DNA of 64,000 nucleotides from Leptospira sp. GIMC2001. Lineage in GTDB: Bacteria > Spirochaetota > Leptospiria > Leptospirales > Leptospiraceae. The notes below the pieces were generated by a model. That model was not told where the DNA came from and made no database searches. It worked only from the letters and a program-made list of their open reading frames with translations. The position numbers were made by a program, and so were the translations under genes. Every line of letters begins with the position of its first letter. Positions within the stretch are counted from its first letter, which is position 1. This document shows positions 60,164 through 64,000 of this stretch, one piece after another. The stretch is taken from assembly GCF_028462125.1 (NCBI RefSeq), contig NZ_CP115468.1, positions 1,776,097-1,840,096 on the forward strand, read 5' to 3'.

Positions 60164-61067
60164 TGAGGTTTGCTTTCTTCGCGATATAAGTTTTGCTCTG
60201 GAGAGTACGACCCAGTATTTTTTCTATGCTATGTGAAGCTTCGATTAGTTTGTCTAGGTAAACTCCAGTTATATAACCTTGGTTTTCTAAAAGATAAACT
60301 AAGTCTTCGGTTGCAAGATTTCCAGAAGCGCCCTTAGCATAGGGGCAACCCCCAAGACCACCTGCGGATGAATCAAAGGACAAAAGTCCCATCTCTAGAC
60401 TTTTCTGAACATTTGCGACGGCCATTCCGTAGGTATCATGAAAATGTCCCGCGAATTGCTTTGGCGTAAAATCCCGAAATAGATTACTTAAAAGTGAATC
60501 GACTTTGTCTGGAGTCGCCCATCCAATCGTCTCTCCAAGTGATATTTCATAGGCTCCTGCATCATGAAGTCTTGATACTACTTCATGTACTGCCGTAGGT
60601 TCAATCCATCCTTCATACGGACAAGCAATCACGGTGGATACATAACCTCGCACAGCTATACCATCTTTTCTAGCCTGTTTAAAAATCTCATCAAAGGCTG
60701 CGAATGATTCATCAACAGTCTTATTGATATTTTTCTTTGTGAATGTATTGGATGCGGCTGTAAAGACTGCAACTTCCTTATATCCGCAGGCGACGGCTTC
60801 TTCATATCCTCTCAAATTAGGAGTGAGACAGGAAAATTGAATTTTGGAATCTTGAAAATCTAGTTTAGTTGATAGTTCCTTCGAATCAGCTAACTGAGGA
60901 ATTGCGGAAGGTTTTACAAAAGAGGTTGCCTCAATATTTTTGAGTCCTGCATCTATGAGTTTCTCTATGAATTCGAGTTTAGCCTCAGTCGGGATAAATT
61001 TGGATTCATTTTGTAGACCATCTCTTGGACCAACTTCTGTGATTTTCACTTTCTCTTTCTCTTGCAT
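60156..61067 (-). CDS. Hydroxymethylglutaryl-CoA lyase
   Basis: A 303-residue HMG-CoA lyase of the DRE-TIM family. It has VGPRDGLQNE near residue 12 and the active-site signature GGLGGCPYAKGASGNLATED. The conserved HFHDT is at GHFHDTYGM. It cleaves HMG-CoA to acetoacetate and acetyl-CoA, as in leucine breakdown. Other leucine-catabolic genes are not adjacent. Confidence 0.92.
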   Translation of the reverse strand: MQEKEKVKITEVGPRDGLQNESKFIPTEAKLEFIEKLIDAGLKNIEATSFVKPSAIPQLADSKELSTKLDFQDSKIQFSCLTPNLRGYEEAVACGYKEVAVFTAASNTFTKKNINKTVDESFAAFDEIFKQARKDGIAVRGYVSTVIACPYEGWIEPTAVHEVVSRLHDAGAYEISLGETIGWATPDKVDSLLSNLFRDFTPKQFAGHFHDTYGMAVANVQKSLEMGLLSFDSSAGGLGGCPYAKGASGNLATEDLVYLLENQGYITGVYLDKLIEASHSIEKILGRTLQSKTYIAKKANLNV

Positions 61068-61119
61068 ACTTGTAACCTGGTTCTAGTCTGGTTTGTAAAT
61101 TCTGGACTTCAAGAAAAAA

Positions 61120-61836
61120 ATGCTTAGAATTGAAAATCTAAATGTGAAAACGATCCAAGGTAAAAAAATTTTGGATTCAGTTAGTTTGGCTGTCAATTCC
61201 GATGAAATAGTCTCTCTGGTTGGCGGATCGGGTTCTGGCAAATCGACAATTTTTAAATCAATCCTTCATTCAATTCTGCCAATGGATGGGTATGTGATCG
61301 AAGGGAAGGTAAGTTTAGACGGACAATCTGTTCAGCCTGTTTTTCAGGATGCATTTTCAAGCTTCAATCCTTCCTGGAAGATGATAAATTGTCTTCTTGA
61401 ACCGTTTATAATCCACAATAAAGATCGCAAAATCGGTTTGGAGAATATTCGATCAAAGCTCGAAATAATTGGTATCGACAGACATCGATTACAATCGCGT
61501 CCACATCAATTTTCTGGCGGAGAATTACAACGACTTGCCATCCTGAGATCTATCTTGCTTGAACCAAAAATTCTCATCATGGATGAACCTGTAAGCGGGC
61601 TTGATCCATTGGTAAGAAAACCAATCCTAGACCTTATCATGGAACTCAAATCAAGAATGAAAATGGGAATACTATTTATATCTCATGACTTGGATGTTGT
61701 CCGAAAGATTTCGGATCGCATTTATGTAATTAAAGAAGGAGTGATTGTAGAATCTGGACTAAGCAATGAAATTCCCAATTATCGTTCGGATAATTATACC
61801 AAAGAATTATTTGATCTCGAATATGATTTTTTATAA
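61120..61836 (+). CDS. ABC transporter ATP-binding protein (Opp/Dpp-like)
   Basis: A 238-residue ABC ATPase. Walker A is GGSGSGKST at 35-43, the signature FSGGELQ at 131-137 and Walker B ILIMDEP at 151-157. The downstream SGLDPL and FISHDLDVVRKI complete the family set. It resembles oligopeptide-type importers, but no permease or binding protein is adjacent, so its transporter is unknown. Confidence 0.9.
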   Translation: MLRIENLNVKTIQGKKILDSVSLAVNSDEIVSLVGGSGSGKSTIFKSILHSILPMDGYVIEGKVSLDGQSVQPVFQDAFSSFNPSWKMINCLLEPFIIHNKDRKIGLENIRSKLEIIGIDRHRLQSRPHQFSGGELQRLAILRSILLEPKILIMDEPVSGLDPLVRKPILDLIMELKSRMKMGILFISHDLDVVRKISDRIYVIKEGVIVESGLSNEIPNYRSDNYTKELFDLEYDFL

Positions 61837-62727
61837 TAAAGTTAAAATTATACAAATATTAGTAAATGAAACTTTTGCATCGCTTGAAGATTCCAAGAAG
61901 ATAAATACTGATAAAAAAAAGAAATGTACTAAAACTTCTTACATTACAAAAATATCTATTCCTAAAAATTCGAATCTAAATTCGGAAAAGATCCAAGTTG
62001 GAAACTCGCTTCAATTAATATCTATTCGCTTGTGGAAAATCTAATCGCTTCTTTGTGCTGAACGAATGCGATGATTGCAAAATTGTCTTGGTTTTTTTTT
62101 CTTGCAAAAGCTGTTTTTGTCTTTTTTGCTATCCGAAAAAACTATTTGGATGGTCCATACCATTATCCAAAATACTGAACCACCTTACTTTCTTCACCAT
62201 CCTTGGAAGATTGAATGAACTTTGGTTTCAAAAGTTAGTCAATTCTCATTTCTTAAATGGTCTTGCGGCAAAAATTTATACCTTATAAAGCAATGCAATA
62301 CGACTGACAGAGAACTGTATTTTAATAATTACTTGAAAAATCCATATCCCCAAGGAGGAATACAACTTCTTTCTAAAATGGAAAAGCAACTCAAATATAA
62401 ATACGATTATATTCATGGTTACGTGTATCCAAAACGAACACGTAAATCCGACAGGCGAATACTAGAAAAACTTAGTTGTTCGATATCATAATTTTACCAA
62501 GCTAAAGTAGACAAAAAAGGCGCAATTCAATAGCTTAATCTCATAAAGTCTAAATATTATTTTCGATTTTTTTGATAAAATTTAGATAAATTTCTTGACT
62601 TAAATCCGATTAACTTCTCATAAATATAAATCTGTCTAGAATCAGGGTTCTGTTACTGATCTCAGTGGATTGATCCTTGAAAAAGGCAGTGAAAATTTTT
62701 AAGTGGATGGTTAAATTACTACACAAT
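61837..62727. other. Long AT-rich stretch with decayed element
   Basis: About 890 bp without an intact gene. The only recognisable part is the IS91-like fragment at 62055-62288. Short frames around it, including 62222-62491, are not supported as genes. The last 200 bp precede the lipoprotein gene. Confidence 0.5.
62055..62288 (+). pseudogene. Fragment of IS91-like transposase zinc domain
   Basis: The 77-residue frame contains CDDCKIVLVFFSCKSCFCLFC followed by KK, then HLTFFTILGRLNELWFQKLVNS and HFLNGLAAKIY. This recalls the Zn-binding and following region of IS91/Y2 transposases, which have FSCKSRFCPSC and HLTFTIP. The Cys spacing is damaged and no catalytic tyrosine follows, so it is a relic. 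Recognised by eye only. Confidence 0.5.
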
Positions 62728-63267
62728 ATGAAGAATATCATTGTTATTGCAAGCCTTTGTCTCTCTATATTACATTGTGCAACTCCCACAATCCTGAAAG
62801 AGAATGTCAAATCAAAAACAAAAAACCTAGCGATCGAAGTAGTGAAGGTTGCATCAGGACCCGATAGCTTTGCTTCCGGCGGAAAGAATTTTTTTCCAAA
62901 AGATAGATCTCATCGGTTGATCCATATTACTTTGAATGTTACGAATTTGACAAAAACCGATTACAGCTTCATCTTCACTAAAATTGCATTAGAACCACCA
63001 TTTGAGGTTTTATTAGACGAGAAGGGAAAGGAAGTCCGTAAATTAAATCCACCGGCTTTTGTTCGCTTTTATGAGGTTGGATTCTCGAACGATATAAAGG
63101 AAGATGTATCTGGGAATAACTTTGCTAACGGAAAAGTTGAAAAGGAAGTTGTTATTAAACCCAATGAGACTATAACAAGAACCTTGATGTATGCTCTTCC
63201 AACGACAGTTGAGCCCGAACAACTTGTTTTCTTGGACGAAAAATCACATATTATTTCGTTTAAGTAA
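62728..63267 (+). CDS. Putative lipoprotein
   Basis: A 179-residue protein using the ATG at 62728. A signal peptide ends at LSILHC, fitting a spirochaete lipobox; the longer frame from 62677 would put extra residues before the signal. The mature part has ITLNVTNLTKTDYSFIFTKIALEPPFEV in outline and VIKPNETITRTLMYALP. These are beta-rich, like DUF4352-type Ig-like domains. Function is unknown. Confidence 0.8.
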   Translation: MKNIIVIASLCLSILHCATPTILKENVKSKTKNLAIEVVKVASGPDSFASGGKNFFPKDRSHRLIHITLNVTNLTKTDYSFIFTKIALEPPFEVLLDEKGKEVRKLNPPAFVRFYEVGFSNDIKEDVSGNNFANGKVEKEVVIKPNETITRTLMYALPTTVEPEQLVFLDEKSHIISFK

Positions 63268-63598
63268 GAATTTCTTAGGTAAAAGGATATCCGCAAGTCG
63301 GCTGTCTTTTTACCATTTAACCGTTAGCTATTTTACATATTTCCTAGCAAAGGAATTTCCAATTCAACCGATGAGTTCTAGCTTTAGATCTCTGAACAAA
63401 TTTTCCCACCATTTGTGTACCGTTTCTATTTATGACAGTTTTTATATAGAGTAACAATTAGTCCTATTTAAGTAACTAGCTGCCTATATTGGGGATTGTG
63501 TCACTGAATAATGAGAAGCAAGAGAGGCAAACAAGTTGCCTCTCTTAAAAAAGAAAGATTGTGTTATTATGGCAAATTGATTTAAAATTTAAATAACA
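63268..63598. other. Intergenic stretch with two hairpins
   Basis: GGTAAAAG (63278-63285) pairs with CTTTTTACC (63306-63314), a possible terminator for the lipoprotein gene. A second hairpin, AAGAGAGGCAA with TTGCCTCTCTT (63520-63546), lies beyond the stop of the minus-strand gene and may terminate it. No gene is seen. Confidence 0.5.
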
Positions 63599-64000
63599 TC
63601 AGATATCTATCTGGTATTCGTTAGCTCTATCTTTCTTATCTTTTAGAAGAACAATCATAACGTCCATTCTATAGAAGGCATTTCGAAGAGAAGATTCCAT
63701 CAATCTGAGTGCTCGAATCTGATTATCCAGTGAGATTGTTTTGATCACAGTTTTTTGTTCTGTGTCAAATCGAGTTAAAATCACTTCTGTGCTCATCACA
63801 TCATTAGGATTGATCAACATTGTTTTATTTTCAAAAGCAAATTCGAATAAAATCCTCTTTTTTCTGGATTCCAATTTAACTTGGCGTATTTTAGTTCCAT
63901 CATATTCGAATGATATAAATTTTAGTAGATTCGATTCATAACCTTCATCGATTGTGAATGGGATATCTTCTGTGATGATTGTATGTTTGTTTTTGAATTC
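63599..64000 (-). CDS. Partial hypothetical protein, cut by the right edge
   Basis: The frame stays open to the window edge, so the N-terminus is missing. At least 133 residues are present, starting EFKNKHTIITEDIPFTIDEG. It continues through NPNDVMSTEVILTRFDTEQ and ends with KDRANEYQIDI. A start at the internal TTG near 63874 is less likely because the open frame continues upstream. It may be a PilZ-like or regulatory domain, but nothing is firmly recognised. Confidence 0.6.
   Translation of the reverse strand, partial: EFKNKHTIITEDIPFTIDEGYESNLLKFISFEYDGTKIRQVKLESRKKRILFEFAFENKTMLINPNDVMSTEVILTRFDTEQKTVIKTISLDNQIRALRLMESSLRNAFYRMDVMIVLLKDKKDRANEYQIDI

Noticed and set aside
62222..62491. Separate gene downstream of the IS91-like fragment
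   Set aside because: No motif, SD or signal; frame lies in a decayed region.

Overview
The window reads as chromosome of a Leptospira-type spirochaete. It is AT-rich, has lipoproteins with spirochaete-style lipoboxes ending in Cys, zinc-type S14 and L36, a PlsC-GpsA fusion, a HisZ, and one unbroken rpoBC/str/S10/spc/alpha ribosomal cluster. The genus is inferred from style and gene content; no search was run.

Region 1 (1-17449) is accessory DNA and the main discovery. It is an integron-like array: 13 complete and one partial gene cassettes, all with genes on the minus strand, separated by 13 long imperfect palindromes (149-213 bp) that begin TAACG and end GTTA and behave like attC sites. A tyrosine recombinase (16346-17449) lies at the head of the array and reads in the same direction as the cassettes. 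An attI-like half-site, two short direct repeats and a candidate cassette promoter lie between it and the first cassette. The recombinase lacks the insert between catalytic patches II and III that defines canonical IntI. Cassette boundaries can be placed to the base, because each cassette carries complementary ends about 14-18 bp long. In all 13 complete cassettes, position 11 of that pairing is a G.T wobble on the plus (bottom) strand. The cargo is three toxin-antitoxin pairs (MqsRA, a PIN-toxin pair, a HigBA-like pair), a two-gene restriction-modification cassette with a BamHI-like EWE active site, an Imm63-like immunity protein, a HEPN-like protein, a PD-(D/E)XK-like protein, FRG, DUF2971 and DUF5677 proteins, a lipoprotein and several unknowns.

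Region 2 (17450-22660) holds a solitary IS1595-like transposase ORF, a VOC/glyoxalase protein, an ArsR regulator, an SDR/HATPase gene pair, a HAD hydrolase, and tRNA-Thr and tRNA-Trp.

Region 3 (22706-52249) is core expression machinery on the plus strand: secE-nusG-rplKAJL-rpoBC, rpsL-rpsG, a Tet(M)/EF-G-like GTPase where fusA would be expected, tuf, then the full S10-spc-alpha set through secY, adk, infA, rpmJ, rpsMKD, rpoA and rplQ. Unusual points are an acidic RpoC tail, lysine-rich extensions on uS11 and bL17, a terminator/attenuator between rplL and rpoB, and a terminator just before the GTPase gene.

Region 4 (52250-64000) has three tandem TRL-like lipoprotein genes, the PlsC-GpsA fusion, hisZ-purA, tRNA-Lys and tRNA-Glu, thiol peroxidase, a DUF2400 protein, HMG-CoA lyase, an ABC ATPase, a decayed IS91-like fragment, another lipoprotein, and a gene cut by the right edge.
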